Shown: in pieces, positions 24,918 through 33,715 of the stretch
Layout of the letters: each line of letters starts with the position of its first letter
Position numbering within the stretch: position 1 is the first letter of the stretch
NCBI RefSeq assembly: GCF_019710575.1
Contig: NZ_JAHWFK010000019.1
Location: 62,001 to 126,000 of the forward strand
Reading direction: 5' to 3'
Source of the DNA: Paractinoplanes polyasparticus
GTDB taxonomy: Bacteria; Actinomycetota; Actinomycetes; Mycobacteriales; Micromonosporaceae
DNA length: 64,000 nucleotides
Position numbers and translations under genes: made by a program
The notes under the pieces: model-generated
The model's input: only the letters and a program-made list of their open reading frames with translations
The model's database searches: none
What the model was told of the DNA's origin: nothing

Positions 24918-25724
24918 ATGAAGGAGATAGCCGAGTTCTATCGGCAGCCGAGCGCGACTTCCGGCCTCGGGCGTCACCTGGACCAGGCGCCCGGCCCTCC
25001 GACCGGCCCGGAGGCACTCAGCGCAGTCGTGCGAGGTCTGCTGATCCACAACTACACAGCCGAGATTCAGGGCCTGCGATTCTCGGCCGAGCGCATGGCG
25101 CAGAAGGAGACCGTCGGCGCCGAAGCGATCCTGGACAACGTGGTCGGCATCGACGCGGCGCCCTTGAATCGCGAGCGGCCCGCCGAGCAGCGAATGTTCG
25201 GCTTCTGCTACCACTTCGCGCTGCTGCACTGCGCCTTGCTGCGGGCAATGGGAACGCCGGCCCGCATCCGATGCGGCTTCGCCGGCTACTTCGCGGCGCA
25301 AAGCTGGATCGACCACTGGGTGGTCGAGTACTGGGACGGTTCCCGCTGGATTCTCACCGACCCCCAGACCGGGCGCAGCAACCTGACGGGCGACGACTTC
25401 CAGGACGGCGTCACCGCCTGGAACCTGTGTCGCGATGGCGCTTCCCAGCCGGCCGCGTACGGCAACGGAGAACTGTGGGGCTGGGACGAGCTGCGGGGCA
25501 GCCTGATCAACGACGTCGCCGCCCTGAACAAGGTGGAGGTCGCCGGCTGGTATTGGTGCGACCGCCTCCAGGTGGAGCCTCTCGATCAACCGCACGACGA
25601 GCTCGACCAATCACTGGACGTCCTCGCCGGGCTGGCGGCCGCCGCGGAGGCGGTCGACGAGATCACGAGGTGCTTCGACCTGTATCCGGAGTTCAAGCCG
25701 CCGGCCGACGCCGCCGCGCGTTGA
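24918..25724 (+). CDS. Transglutaminase-like cysteine protein
   Basis: 268 aa. The transglutaminase-like core is recognisable from Cys97 (GFCYHFALL), His133 (IDHWVVEYWDG) and Asp148 (ILTDPQT), in the order and spacing of the papain-like transglutaminase superfamily. The proteins act as proteases, amidases or cross-linkers. No signal peptide or membrane helix is seen, so it is probably cytoplasmic. The substrate is unknown, and there is no clear functional partner beside it. Confidence 0.75.
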   Translation: MKEIAEFYRQPSATSGLGRHLDQAPGPPTGPEALSAVVRGLLIHNYTAEIQGLRFSAERMAQKETVGAEAILDNVVGIDAAPLNRERPAEQRMFGFCYHFALLHCALLRAMGTPARIRCGFAGYFAAQSWIDHWVVEYWDGSRWILTDPQTGRSNLTGDDFQDGVTAWNLCRDGASQPAAYGNGELWGWDELRGSLINDVAALNKVEVAGWYWCDRLQVEPLDQPHDELDQSLDVLAGLAAAAEAVDEITRCFDLYPEFKPPADAAAR

Positions 25725-25741
25725 GGCCCAGGGCCGGCTGT

Positions 25742-26500
25742 TCATGCGGGCTTCGTCAGCACGTAGATGCGCGGGGTCAGTTTGCCCAGCATGCGGTAGA
25801 CGTGCCACAGGCAGTCACCGAGGGCTATGTCGTACGTGGCCCGGCCGAACCGCTGCACGTAGTGCTCCGGGGCGCGGAGCAGGCGGGCGGCGTGCAGCAG
25901 CTTACGGCCGGGGGCGTTGACGCTGTGTTCCTCGGCGTATTCGCCCCACTCGCTGGTGGGCTCGATGCGCTGGTCGACGCTCAGCCCGGCCGCAGCGATC
26001 GCCGCCTCGGTGGTCGCCGGGTCGGCGTTGGCGGGCGCCACGCCCATCGTCGGGAAGAGCCATTCGGCCTCGGCCGGGGCCAGCAGCGCAGTGCCGTACA
26101 TCTGGTAGACGACGGCCCGGCCGCCGGGGCGCAGGACCCGGCGGAACTCGGCGTAGGCCCGGTCGAGCGGGGTGACGTGGACGAGCACGTCGCGGCACCA
26201 GATCAGATCGACCGACCCGGAGGCGACCGGCAACTCCGTCGCCCGGCCCGCCGCGTGCACACCGGGCGCCGCGACCGGGTCGATACCGGTCACCCTGAAG
26301 CCGAAGCGGGCTGCCAGCCGGGTGGTGTGGGCGCCGTCGCCGCAGCCGACGTCAAGCGCCCGCGCGCCGGGCGGCAGACTGAGCGCGGCCACCAGGTCGT
26401 ACAGCAGGTCGGGGCCGCGTGGTGTGAGGCTCTCGTCCAGGGCCGCCTGCACGTCGGCCTCGACCGCGGGGTAGTGGCGGTAGAAGATGTCCAGGTCCAT
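25742..26500 (-). CDS. SAM-dependent methyltransferase
   Basis: 252 aa. Motif I is ALDVGCGDGAHT, the post-I acidic residue is in VTGIDPV, and motif II/III stretches are SVDLIWCRDVLVHV and FRRVLRPGGRAVVY. It is a methyltransferase_11-type class I enzyme. The N-terminus (DIFYRHYPAVEAD) and the C-terminal YVQRFGRATYDIA are not diagnostic of substrate. Its start overlaps the divergent P-loop kinase gene, so transcription of the two may interfere. Confidence 0.82.
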   Translation of the reverse strand: MDLDIFYRHYPAVEADVQAALDESLTPRGPDLLYDLVAALSLPPGARALDVGCGDGAHTTRLAARFGFRVTGIDPVAAPGVHAAGRATELPVASGSVDLIWCRDVLVHVTPLDRAYAEFRRVLRPGGRAVVYQMYGTALLAPAEAEWLFPTMGVAPANADPATTEAAIAAAGLSVDQRIEPTSEWGEYAEEHSVNAPGRKLLHAARLLRAPEHYVQRFGRATYDIALGDCLWHVYRMLGKLTPRIYVLTKPA

Positions 26501-27176
26501 GACCGGTCACGGTGCCAGGAGGCCGCCGATTTCTGCCACGGTTATTCGCATCGCCGGGCTGGTGCCACGGGGAGCGGCCCGGGTCGCCGTCGACGGGGTG
26601 GACGGGGTCGGGAAGACCACGTTCGCCGCCGAGTTGGCCGGGGCGCTGCGGGCCGGCGGCCGGGAGGTCGTCCAGGTGTCGGCCGACGACTTCCATCAGC
26701 CGCGTGCCGTGCGGCATCGGCGGGGACGGCAGTCGGCCGAGGGCTTCTGGCTGGACAGTTACGATTATCCCGCTCTGCGGCGCAATGTGCTGGAGCCGCT
26801 CGGGCCCGGGGGTGATCGCCGCTTTCGGCGGCGCGTGCACGATCTTCGTACGGACGCGGCTCTGGATCTGGAGTGGGAGACCGCGCCGGACGACGCCGTG
26901 CTGATTGTGGACGGGCTGTTCCTGCACCGGGACGAGTTGCGCGGGTGCTGGGAGTTCACGATCTTCCTGGACGCGCCGTTCGAGGTCACCGTGCCGCGGA
27001 TGGCCGCGCGGGACGGCTCGCACCCCGATCCGGGCCATCCGAGCCTGGCCCGTTACGTCGGCGGGCAGCGGTTGTATTTCGCGGCCTGCCGACCGCAGGA
27101 CCGGGCCGATGCGCTGATCGACCACTCGGATCCGGGCGCCCCGAGAATTCTTCGGCCCGGCGAGGCGGTGAGGTAG
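26487..27176 (+). CDS. Uridine-kinase-like P-loop kinase
   Basis: 229 aa from ATG 26487 (ATG 26499 is equally possible). Walker A is GVDGVGKTT, followed by QVSADDFHQPR, where the Asp is the expected phosphate-transfer base of uridine-kinase/phosphoribulokinase-like enzymes. The LID region has RMAARDGSHPD and Walker-B-like LIVDGLFLH. Such actinobacterial proteins are usually annotated as uridine kinases, but the specificity is not tested. The start region overlaps the divergent methyltransferase gene by 14 bases. Confidence 0.75.
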   Translation: MSRSMTGHGARRPPISATVIRIAGLVPRGAARVAVDGVDGVGKTTFAAELAGALRAGGREVVQVSADDFHQPRAVRHRRGRQSAEGFWLDSYDYPALRRNVLEPLGPGGDRRFRRRVHDLRTDAALDLEWETAPDDAVLIVDGLFLHRDELRGCWEFTIFLDAPFEVTVPRMAARDGSHPDPGHPSLARYVGGQRLYFAACRPQDRADALIDHSDPGAPRILRPGEAVR

Positions 27177-27235
27177 AAATCCGTCGGGCGGCTCCGTTCA
27201 ACCGGTGACAGCACGAACGAGGACGGGAGACAGCA

Positions 27236-27649
27236 ATGCCGAGGTACCTGCTCATCGTGGACCACCGGCCCGGGGCGGTCGAGACTCCGATGGACGAGTG
27301 GAAGCCGGACGACGTCAAGGCCCACATGGACTACTACGGGGCGCTGCGCGAGGAGCTGCTCGACAGCGGGGAGCTGGTCGACCAGCACGCGCTGACCGGG
27401 CCCGAGTTCGCCAAGGAGGTCGTCAGCGACGGCGGCGCGCCGGTGGTCACCGACGGCGTCTTCCCGGAGTCGAAGGAGATGCTGGCCGGCTTCCAGCTCG
27501 TCGAGGTGGCCGACGAGCAGCGCGCCTTCGAGATCGCCGCCCGCATCTCGGCCGTGCCGGGGCCGGGCGGGGTGCCGCTGCGGCAGCCCATCGGCGTACG
27601 GCGGGTGATGGAGGCCGCCGACTTCGAGGCCCTCGGGTCCGAGCGGTGA
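27236..27649 (+). CDS. YCII-related (DGPF-domain) protein
   Basis: 137 aa, preceded by a good ribosome-binding site (GGGAGA at 27225). The YCII/DGPF fold is indicated by YLLIVDHRP, GALREELLDSGELVD, the VTDGVFPESKEMLAGFQLVE strand-helix region and the RQPIGVRRV end. Proteins of this family are genetically linked to ECF42 sigma factors and thought to be their signalling or target proteins. Here the stop overlaps the sigma-factor start by four bases (GTGA). Confidence 0.85.
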   Translation: MPRYLLIVDHRPGAVETPMDEWKPDDVKAHMDYYGALREELLDSGELVDQHALTGPEFAKEVVSDGGAPVVTDGVFPESKEMLAGFQLVEVADEQRAFEIAARISAVPGPGGVPLRQPIGVRRVMEAADFEALGSER

Positions 27650-28833
27650 TCGACCTGCTGCGCGAGCTGGCGCCGCAGGTCGTCGGCGTGCTCACCCACC
27701 GGTTCGGCGACTTCGAGTCGGCCGAGGACGCGGTGCAGGAGGCCCTGCTGGCGGCGGCCACCCGCTGGCCGGTGGACGGGATGCCGGCGAACCCGCGCGG
27801 CTGGCTGATTCAGACGGCGCAGCGCAAGATGCTCGACCAGCTGCGCGGCGACCAGGCCCGGCGCCGACGCGAGGTTCTCGCGGAACGCCGGGGACCGGCC
27901 GGGCCTGCTGTGGACCGCGACGACACGCTCGATGTGCTGTTCCTGTGCTGCCATCCGGCCCTGAGCGACACGTCGGCCGTCGCGCTGACGCTGCGGGCGG
28001 TGGGCGGGCTGAGCACCGGGGAGATCGCGCGCGCGTTCTTCGTGCCGGAGAAGACCATGGGTCAGCGGATCAGCCGGGCCAAGCAGCAGATCCGCGCGTC
28101 GGGCGCGCCGTTCGGCGGGGAGCCGCGGCTGGGAGCGGCCCTGCGCGTCCTCTACCTGATCTTCAACGAGGGGTACGCGAGCAGCGCCGGGACGACCGTG
28201 CACCGGGTCGAGCTCGCGGCGGAGGCGATCCGGCTGGCCCGTCTGGTGCACGAGCGGCTGCCGGAGGACGGCGAGGTGGCCGGCCTGCTCGCGTTGATGC
28301 TGCTCACCGACGCGCGGCGGGGCGCTCGCACGGGGCCGGCGGGCGATCTGGTGCCGCTGGCCGAACAGGACCGGACGCTGTGGGACGCCGGCCGGATCAA
28401 GGAGGGCACGGCCGTCCTGGACGCGGCGTTCCGGCGCGGCCGGGTCGGCGAATATCAGCTGCAGGCGGCGATCGCGGCGCTGCACGACCGGGCCGCCTCG
28501 GTCGACGCCACGGACTGGCCGCAGATCGCCGCCCTGTACGGGATCCTGGAACGGATCACGGGCAGCCCGGTGGTGGCGCTGAACCGGGCGATCGCGGTGG
28601 CCATGGTCGACGGGCCGGCGGCCGGGCTCGCCCTGGTCGACACCGTTTCCTTGACAGAGCACCATCGGGTCGCGGCGACCCGCGGTCACCTGCTCGAGCT
28701 GGCCGGCGACCCCGCGGGGGCGGTGGCGCAGTACCGGCTGGCCGCGGCGGCGACGGCCAGCGAACCCGAGAAGCGGTACCTGACGATCCGGGCCGCGACC
28801 TTGACCTTGACCCTCGGGCAAGGCCCAGGGTGA
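27646..28833 (+). CDS. ECF42-type RNA polymerase sigma factor
   Basis: 395 aa from GTG 27646. The short sigma2 (DFESAEDAVQEALLAA) and sigma4 (LSTGEIARAFFVPEKTMGQR) regions are followed by a C-terminal extension of about 200 aa with TPR-like helices. The length, extension and the adjacent DGPF gene are the marks of ECF group 42. Members lack a classical anti-sigma factor, and the C-terminal extension is thought to regulate activity. The upstream DGPF gene is translationally coupled. Targets are unknown. The MerR-PP2C fusion 41 bases downstream on the same strand could belong to the same regulon or unit. Confidence 0.9.
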   Translation: MIDLLRELAPQVVGVLTHRFGDFESAEDAVQEALLAAATRWPVDGMPANPRGWLIQTAQRKMLDQLRGDQARRRREVLAERRGPAGPAVDRDDTLDVLFLCCHPALSDTSAVALTLRAVGGLSTGEIARAFFVPEKTMGQRISRAKQQIRASGAPFGGEPRLGAALRVLYLIFNEGYASSAGTTVHRVELAAEAIRLARLVHERLPEDGEVAGLLALMLLTDARRGARTGPAGDLVPLAEQDRTLWDAGRIKEGTAVLDAAFRRGRVGEYQLQAAIAALHDRAASVDATDWPQIAALYGILERITGSPVVALNRAIAVAMVDGPAAGLALVDTVSLTEHHRVAATRGHLLELAGDPAGAVAQYRLAAAATASEPEKRYLTIRAATLTLTLGQGPG

Positions 28834-28874
28834 GTCGTGCCGGTCGTGGTGACCGGCACGAGGAGGATGTCGCT

Positions 28875-29918
28875 GTGGGGCTGCTGACGATCGGGGCGTT
28901 CGCCCGCGCGGTGGGGCTGACGCCCAAGGCGCTGCGGCTCTACGACGAGCTCGGTGTGCTGGCGCCGGCCGCGGTCGACGCCGAGTCGGGCTACCGGTTC
29001 TACGACCCGTCGCAGGCGGCGCACGCCCGGCTGGTCGCGCAGCTGCGCGAGATCGGGATGCCGCTGGCCGAGATCCGGGAGGTGTGCGCGCTGCCCCCGG
29101 GGGCGGCCGCGGACGCCGTCGCCGGGTTCTGGCAGCAGGTCAGCGCCGACACGGCGGCCCGCGCCCGGCTGACGTCCGCCCTCGTCGAGCATCTGTCGGG
29201 GAAGGACACCACCATGAGCGACTACCGTTTCGCCGCGGGCACCGACCCGGGCGTCGGGCGCGACACCAACGAGGACCAGGCGTACGCGGGTGAGCACCTG
29301 GTCGCCGTGGCCGACGGCACGCGGGGACCGTTCGGGGCGGCCGCCGCGGCGGCGGCGATCGAGGCGCTGAAGCCGTTGGAGCTGACGGCCGGCCCGGGCA
29401 CGGAGCTGCTGACGGCGCTGGCCTCGGCAGTCACGGCGGCCGACCGTACGGTGCGGGGCCTGAGCCCGGACGACGAGCCGGTGACCACGCTGACGGCGTT
29501 GCTGCGGCGCGGGTCGCAACTCGCGCTCGTGCACATCGGCGACACCCGGGCCTACCTGCTGCGCAACGGCGAACTGTCGTTGCTGACCCAGGATCACACG
29601 TGGGTGCAGACGCAGGTCGACCAGGGCAAACTGACCGCGTCGGAGGCAGCCGGGCATCCGCAGCGGGCGCTGCTCGTGCGGGCGCTGGGCTGGGGCGAGG
29701 GCGTCGAGGCCGACCTGGCCCTGCGGACGGCCCTGCCCGGCGACCGATACCTGCTCTGCTCGGACGGGCTGTCGACGGTCGTGCCCCGGGACACGCTGCG
29801 GGCGGTGCTCACCTCGGCGCAATCACCGGACGAGGCTGTTCAACAGTTGATCGCCGCCGCCCGCGAGGGCGGGGCGCCGGACAACATCGCGTGCGCCGCT
29901 TACTTCAGCGCTGCTTAA
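28875..29918 (+). CDS. MerR transcription regulator fused to PP2C phosphatase
   Basis: 347 aa from GTG 28875, supported by AGGAGG at 28861-28866. Residues 1-75 are a MerR winged helix (LTIGAFARAVGLTPKALRLY). Residues 116-347 are a PP2C-type Ser/Thr phosphatase with the metal Asps of NED, VADG (147), CSDGLS (297) and PDN (336); the second motif is DGTRG rather than DGMGG. DNA binding and protein dephosphorylation in one chain suggests a regulator that acts on its own kinase or sigma network. It lies just after the ECF42 sigma factor. A truncated earlier frame gives no better start. Confidence 0.85.
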   Translation: MGLLTIGAFARAVGLTPKALRLYDELGVLAPAAVDAESGYRFYDPSQAAHARLVAQLREIGMPLAEIREVCALPPGAAADAVAGFWQQVSADTAARARLTSALVEHLSGKDTTMSDYRFAAGTDPGVGRDTNEDQAYAGEHLVAVADGTRGPFGAAAAAAAIEALKPLELTAGPGTELLTALASAVTAADRTVRGLSPDDEPVTTLTALLRRGSQLALVHIGDTRAYLLRNGELSLLTQDHTWVQTQVDQGKLTASEAAGHPQRALLVRALGWGEGVEADLALRTALPGDRYLLCSDGLSTVVPRDTLRAVLTSAQSPDEAVQQLIAAAREGGAPDNIACAAYFSAA

Positions 29919-29947
29919 GTGTCGACGAGCAGAATTAAATAGACCTT

Positions 29948-29959
29948 ACGCGTACGCGT
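29948..29959. promoter_or_regulatory. Perfect 12-base palindrome upstream of dapA-like gene
   Basis: ACGCGTACGCGT is a perfect dyad 16 bases before the start of the dapA-family gene, in a short AT-richer gap. It could be an operator. The sequence is CG-alternating, so chance is not excluded. Confidence 0.35.
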
Positions 29960-29974
29960 TGAGACCGTGACCGC

Positions 29975-30829
29975 ATGACTCTGAGCGGCCTCTACGTCCC
30001 GTTGATCACCCCGTTCGCCCCGGACGGCACTGTCGACCTGCCCGCGCTGGAGCGCCTGGCCGCTGACGTGCTCGACGCCGGGGCGAGCGGCGTGGTCGCG
30101 CTCGGCACCACCGGCGAGCCGTCGTCGTTGACCCCCGCCGAGCGCGCTTCCGTCCTCACCGTCCTCACCGGCGTCTGCCGCGACGCCCAGCTGATAGTGG
30201 GCGCCAACGACGCCGCCGGGCTGCGCGCGGTGCCCGCGTCGGCCACGGCCGCGCTGACTCTCGTGCCCCCGTTCGTCAGGCCCGGCGCCGACGGGGTGGT
30301 CGCCCATCTGACGGCCCTGGCCGCCGAAAGCCCGGTGCCGCTGGTGATCTACCACGTCCCGTACCGCACGGCCCAGCCCCTGCCGGCCGACGCCATCCGC
30401 CGCCTGGCCGCCATCCCGGGCGTGGCCGGCATGAAGCTGGCCGTCGGCGGCATCGACGCCGACACGATCGCCCTGATGGCCGACCCACCCGCCGGCTTCG
30501 CGATCCTCGGCGGCGACGACGCCTTCATCTCCCCCCTGCTGGCGCTGGGCGCCCACGGCGGCATCGTCGCCTCGGCCCACCTCGCCACCGCCGCATACGC
30601 CGCACTGACGCACGCCTGGGAACCCACCCTCGGCCACCGCCTGGCCCGGCTGTCGGCAGCCCTGTTCGCCGAGCCCAACCCCACGGTCATCAAGGGCGTC
30701 CTGTACGCACAGGGCCGCATCGCCACCCCGGACGTCCGCCTCCCCCTGCTCCCCGCCGGACCGGAGTCCGTACGGGCCGCGCTGGATCAGGCGGGCCAGG
30801 GCTGGTCGGTCTCGACCGGGGCGGTGTAG
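29975..30829 (+). CDS. Dihydrodipicolinate-synthase/N-acetylneuraminate-lyase family aldolase
   Basis: 284 aa, the standard length of the DapA/NanA class I aldolases. GTTGE lies at residues 44-48, the catalytic Tyr is in YHVPYRT (about 126), and the Schiff-base Lys154 is in GMKLAVG. A stand-alone copy away from lysine genes is more likely a catabolic or sialic-acid-like aldolase than biosynthetic DapA; substrate unknown. Its 3' end overlaps fabV on the other strand by 43 bases. Confidence 0.82.
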   Translation: MTLSGLYVPLITPFAPDGTVDLPALERLAADVLDAGASGVVALGTTGEPSSLTPAERASVLTVLTGVCRDAQLIVGANDAAGLRAVPASATAALTLVPPFVRPGADGVVAHLTALAAESPVPLVIYHVPYRTAQPLPADAIRRLAAIPGVAGMKLAVGGIDADTIALMADPPAGFAILGGDDAFISPLLALGAHGGIVASAHLATAAYAALTHAWEPTLGHRLARLSAALFAEPNPTVIKGVLYAQGRIATPDVRLPLLPAGPESVRAALDQAGQGWSVSTGAV

Positions 30830-31965
30830 TCGACGCCCGGGACGTCGAAGCCGTACAGGGACCGGAACTGGCGGCGGAACCAGGCGATGTCGGCCACCTC
30901 GTCCACCGTGGCCGGAGTGACGGCGGCCCAGCGCCGGGCCACCTCCGCCTGCACCGCCGGGTCGAGCTCCCAGCGGTCCAGGCGGATCCGGCCCTCGTCG
31001 TCGAGATCCAGCGGCGCCGCGCCGGTCAGCTGGTCCCAGAGCTGCACCGACTGCTCCAGCGGGGACTGCATCCGGTCGCCCAGCACGCTGCGCAGCAGGC
31101 TGACGTAGAGGGCGATCCCGGGGATGGCCGTCGACGCCTGGGTGACAGCCGCGCCGTTGACCGACGTGAACGCCCGGCCACCGACCGGCGTCAACCGCTC
31201 CGTGAGGGCGGCCGCGGTGTTCTCCAGGTCGACCTTGGCGGCCCCGATCGTGCCGTCACGGTAGATGGCCGACGTCAGCTTCGACCCGATGTAGGACAGG
31301 GCCACGGTGGTGAACCCGTCGCGCAGCAGATCACGTGAGGCCAGCGCCTCGACCCACCACGACCAGTCCTCGCCGCCCATCACCTTGACCGTGGCCGCCG
31401 CCTCGTCCTCGGTGGCGGGCGCGGCGGTCACCTCCCGCAGTTCGGGGCGGCCGTCGCGATCGAAGCCCAGCGTCCGGGTGGTGTGCTCGGCGCCCAGCGG
31501 CTTGATGACCGACTGGTGGGTGGTGCCGCTGCGGGGGTCGGTGCGCCGGGGCGCGGCGACGCTGTAGACCAGGACGTCGAGGCCGCCGAACCGGTCGGCG
31601 ATCAGGTCGAGCGCCTGCTGCTTGGTGGTGTCGGCGAAGGCGTCGGCGTTGAGGAAGGTGAACGCCGGCGACAGCTTCGCGGTGGCGATCGTGCGGTACC
31701 AGCCGGCGGTTGCCGTGCGGCGGCCCGGCGGCTGTTCGAACGCGATCCCGATGCCCTCGATGCCGTGGCGGGTCAGGCCGGCCACGGTGGCCGCCAGTCC
31801 GTACCCAGCGCTCGAGCCGATCACCAGAGCGGTCGGCTTCCTGCCCGGCGCCCGGGCCTCGCCGAGCTGCTCCCGCATGTCGGCGACCGTGCGGAAGCAG
31901 CCGGCGGGGTGCGAGTCGACCAGCAGGAAGCCCAGACCGGCGGGGCTGACGATGCGTTCGGACAC
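30787..31965 (-). CDS. fabV: Enoyl-[acyl-carrier-protein] reductase / trans-2-enoyl-CoA reductase FabV
   Basis: 392 aa from GTG 31965, the usual FabV length. N-terminal landmarks are DSHPAGC and LVIGSSAGYGLA (NAD-binding Rossmann turn), then GTAGWY-like TAGWYRT. The catalytic Tyr-X8-Lys is present as Y-RDGTIGAA-K. The C-terminus GFDVPGVDY is family-typical. FabV makes the final reduction in fatty-acid elongation and is insensitive to triclosan. In actinobacteria, where InhA/FabI-type reductases are usual, it is an alternative copy. It starts ten bases downstream of the RibD-like gene on the same strand. Confidence 0.88.
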   Translation of the reverse strand: MSERIVSPAGLGFLLVDSHPAGCFRTVADMREQLGEARAPGRKPTALVIGSSAGYGLAATVAGLTRHGIEGIGIAFEQPPGRRTATAGWYRTIATAKLSPAFTFLNADAFADTTKQQALDLIADRFGGLDVLVYSVAAPRRTDPRSGTTHQSVIKPLGAEHTTRTLGFDRDGRPELREVTAAPATEDEAAATVKVMGGEDWSWWVEALASRDLLRDGFTTVALSYIGSKLTSAIYRDGTIGAAKVDLENTAAALTERLTPVGGRAFTSVNGAAVTQASTAIPGIALYVSLLRSVLGDRMQSPLEQSVQLWDQLTGAAPLDLDDEGRIRLDRWELDPAVQAEVARRWAAVTPATVDEVADIAWFRRQFRSLYGFDVPGVDYTAPVETDQPWPA

Positions 31966-31975
31966 GGGCGGCCTC

Positions 31976-32518
31976 TCAGCGGGGAACGCGGTACCAGACG
32001 GAGGGGATCGGTCCCGGCGTCGACGAGATCTCTTCCAGGGGCACGGCCCGGCCGCCGGGGTGGCGGAACAGCGGGGTGCCGTCACCCAGCAGGACGGGAG
32101 CGACGAACACGAGGATCTCGTCGAGCAGGCCGGCGGCCAGGCACTGGGCGGCCACGTCGGCGCCCAGGACGTTGACGTAGCGGTCGCCGGCGGCGGCCCG
32201 GGCCGCGGTCACCGCCTCGTGCAGGTCGGTGACGAACGTGGTGCCGGGGACGGGGCTGTCCGGCGGGTTGTGGGTCAGCACGAACTGCGGGCCCGACCAC
32301 AGGCCGCCGAAGGCTCCCTCCTGGTCGGTGCCCTCGTTCGGGTCGTTGCCGAAGAACGTGCGGGCGCCGGTCAGCAGGGAGCCGATCTGCTGCCACAGGC
32401 CGTCGGCGACCGTGTGCGGGCCGGTGTCGGGCAGCTCGGCCATCCAGGTCATGTCGCCGTCGGGGCCGGCGATGAAGCCGTCCAGGGACATCGTCGCGGA
32501 GTACAGGAGTTTCGCCAT
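31976..32518 (-). CDS. RibD C-terminal/dihydrofolate-reductase-like protein
   Basis: 180 aa. The small NADPH-dependent reductase fold of the RibD-C group is shown by the start LLYSATMSLDGFIAGPDGDM, then LLTGARTFFG, VNVLGADVAAQCLAAGLLDEI and LVFVAPVLLGDGTPLF. Many such proteins are annotated as dihydrofolate reductases but the real substrate is mostly unknown. Lies directly upstream of fabV (ten-base gap) and probably in one transcript. Confidence 0.85.
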   Translation of the reverse strand: MAKLLYSATMSLDGFIAGPDGDMTWMAELPDTGPHTVADGLWQQIGSLLTGARTFFGNDPNEGTDQEGAFGGLWSGPQFVLTHNPPDSPVPGTTFVTDLHEAVTAARAAAGDRYVNVLGADVAAQCLAAGLLDEILVFVAPVLLGDGTPLFRHPGGRAVPLEEISSTPGPIPSVWYRVPR

Positions 32519-32560
32519 GGTTGTTGAGACGGTCGCGGCGCCGGAAACTGATCGGCCGGG

Positions 32561-33673
32561 TCAGGAGCGGCGGCGCCGGCCCAGCAGCACAGCGCCCGCT
32601 CCCACGACGAGCAGGAGCACGCCGCCGAGCAGCAACGGCATCGTGGCCGCGCCGGTGATCGGCAGGCCGCCGCCACCGCCGCCGTCACCGGGCGCGGGCG
32701 CCGCGGTGCCGCCCGTCGAGGACGGGGACGGCGACGGCGACGGGGTGGGCGACGGCGACGCGGGCGGGGCGAGGCCGGTCAGGTCGGCCACATAGCTGGT
32801 CTTGTCGTTGTCCGGGTTGATCGTGTTCACGAACCATTCGCTGCCGGCGAAGTTGGACGGCGAGTCGTAGACGTACAGCTCGACCGGGACCTTCGTGCCG
32901 CGCCACTTGGAGTTCGCGGCGATCGGGACCGTGCGCTTGATCTCGGTCTCCTGCCCGGGGGCGAGCGCCTGCCGCACCGTGCACTGGTTCTTGCCGGCGG
33001 TGAACCGGCAGGACGCGCCCTGCCCCACGCCGGTGCCGTGCCAGTTCGTCACCGGGAACGTCTCGTGATAGGTGAACTTCGTCGTCGTCTGCGGGCCGTA
33101 GTTGTGCAGCACGACGGTGTAGGTGACCGCCTCCTCGGCGACCGCCAGATCCTTCACCGCGATGCCCATGTCGGCCGACCCGGCCACGGTGATCTCCCAG
33201 CTGCGGGTGTTGTCGTTGGGCCAGTCCTCCTGGCCGCCTTCGACGTCGAACGTCAGCTTGAAGGGCAGCTTCGTGCCGATCGGCGTGTCCGGGCCGACCC
33301 GGAGCTCGATCGGGAAGGCGAGCGACGTGAACATGCTGCCGGCCGGCGGCTGCTGGGTGGACGTGCAGGTCAGGACGCCTTCCGCCAGGTCGCAGGGACC
33401 GGACGACTCGCCCTCGCCGGGGGCGTACGTGACACCGGCCGGGATGGTGAGCTTGACGGCGAGGCGGGACGGATCGATCGGCAGGGTGTCCCCGCCCGTG
33501 GTCGAGGCGTCGGCGCGCAGCGTCAGCTTCCACACGTAGCCCTGCGGGAACTCGGCCGGTGCGACGATCTCACGCACGCCGGAGTGGACGGGCTCGGCCT
33601 GGGCGGGGGTGGCGGCGACACCCGCGAGAACGACGGCGAAGCCGAGCACGGTGGCGATGCGGCGGAGGATCAC
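32561..33673 (-). CDS. Secreted LPXTG-anchored surface protein, paralogue A
   Basis: 370 aa from GTG 33673. Signal peptide MILRRIATVLGFAVVLAG with cleavage after TPAQA. The mature part has two immunoglobulin-like beta domains (DUF11-like: VTYTVVLHNYGPQTTTKFTY). A Pro/Ser/Thr-rich stalk (PSPTPSPSPSPSS) is followed by the sorting signal LPITG, a hydrophobic helix and RRRR. The protein should be attached to the cell wall by a sortase. It is 37% or more similar by eye to paralogue B directly upstream, with identical motif order. No sortase gene lies in the window. Confidence 0.82.
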   Translation of the reverse strand: MILRRIATVLGFAVVLAGVAATPAQAEPVHSGVREIVAPAEFPQGYVWKLTLRADASTTGGDTLPIDPSRLAVKLTIPAGVTYAPGEGESSGPCDLAEGVLTCTSTQQPPAGSMFTSLAFPIELRVGPDTPIGTKLPFKLTFDVEGGQEDWPNDNTRSWEITVAGSADMGIAVKDLAVAEEAVTYTVVLHNYGPQTTTKFTYHETFPVTNWHGTGVGQGASCRFTAGKNQCTVRQALAPGQETEIKRTVPIAANSKWRGTKVPVELYVYDSPSNFAGSEWFVNTINPDNDKTSYVADLTGLAPPASPSPTPSPSPSPSSTGGTAAPAPGDGGGGGGLPITGAATMPLLLGGVLLLVVGAGAVLLGRRRRS

Positions 33674-33715
33674 CGCCGGAGGTTAGCAGGGCTCAACGCC
33701 GTACGGTGCCCCGGA

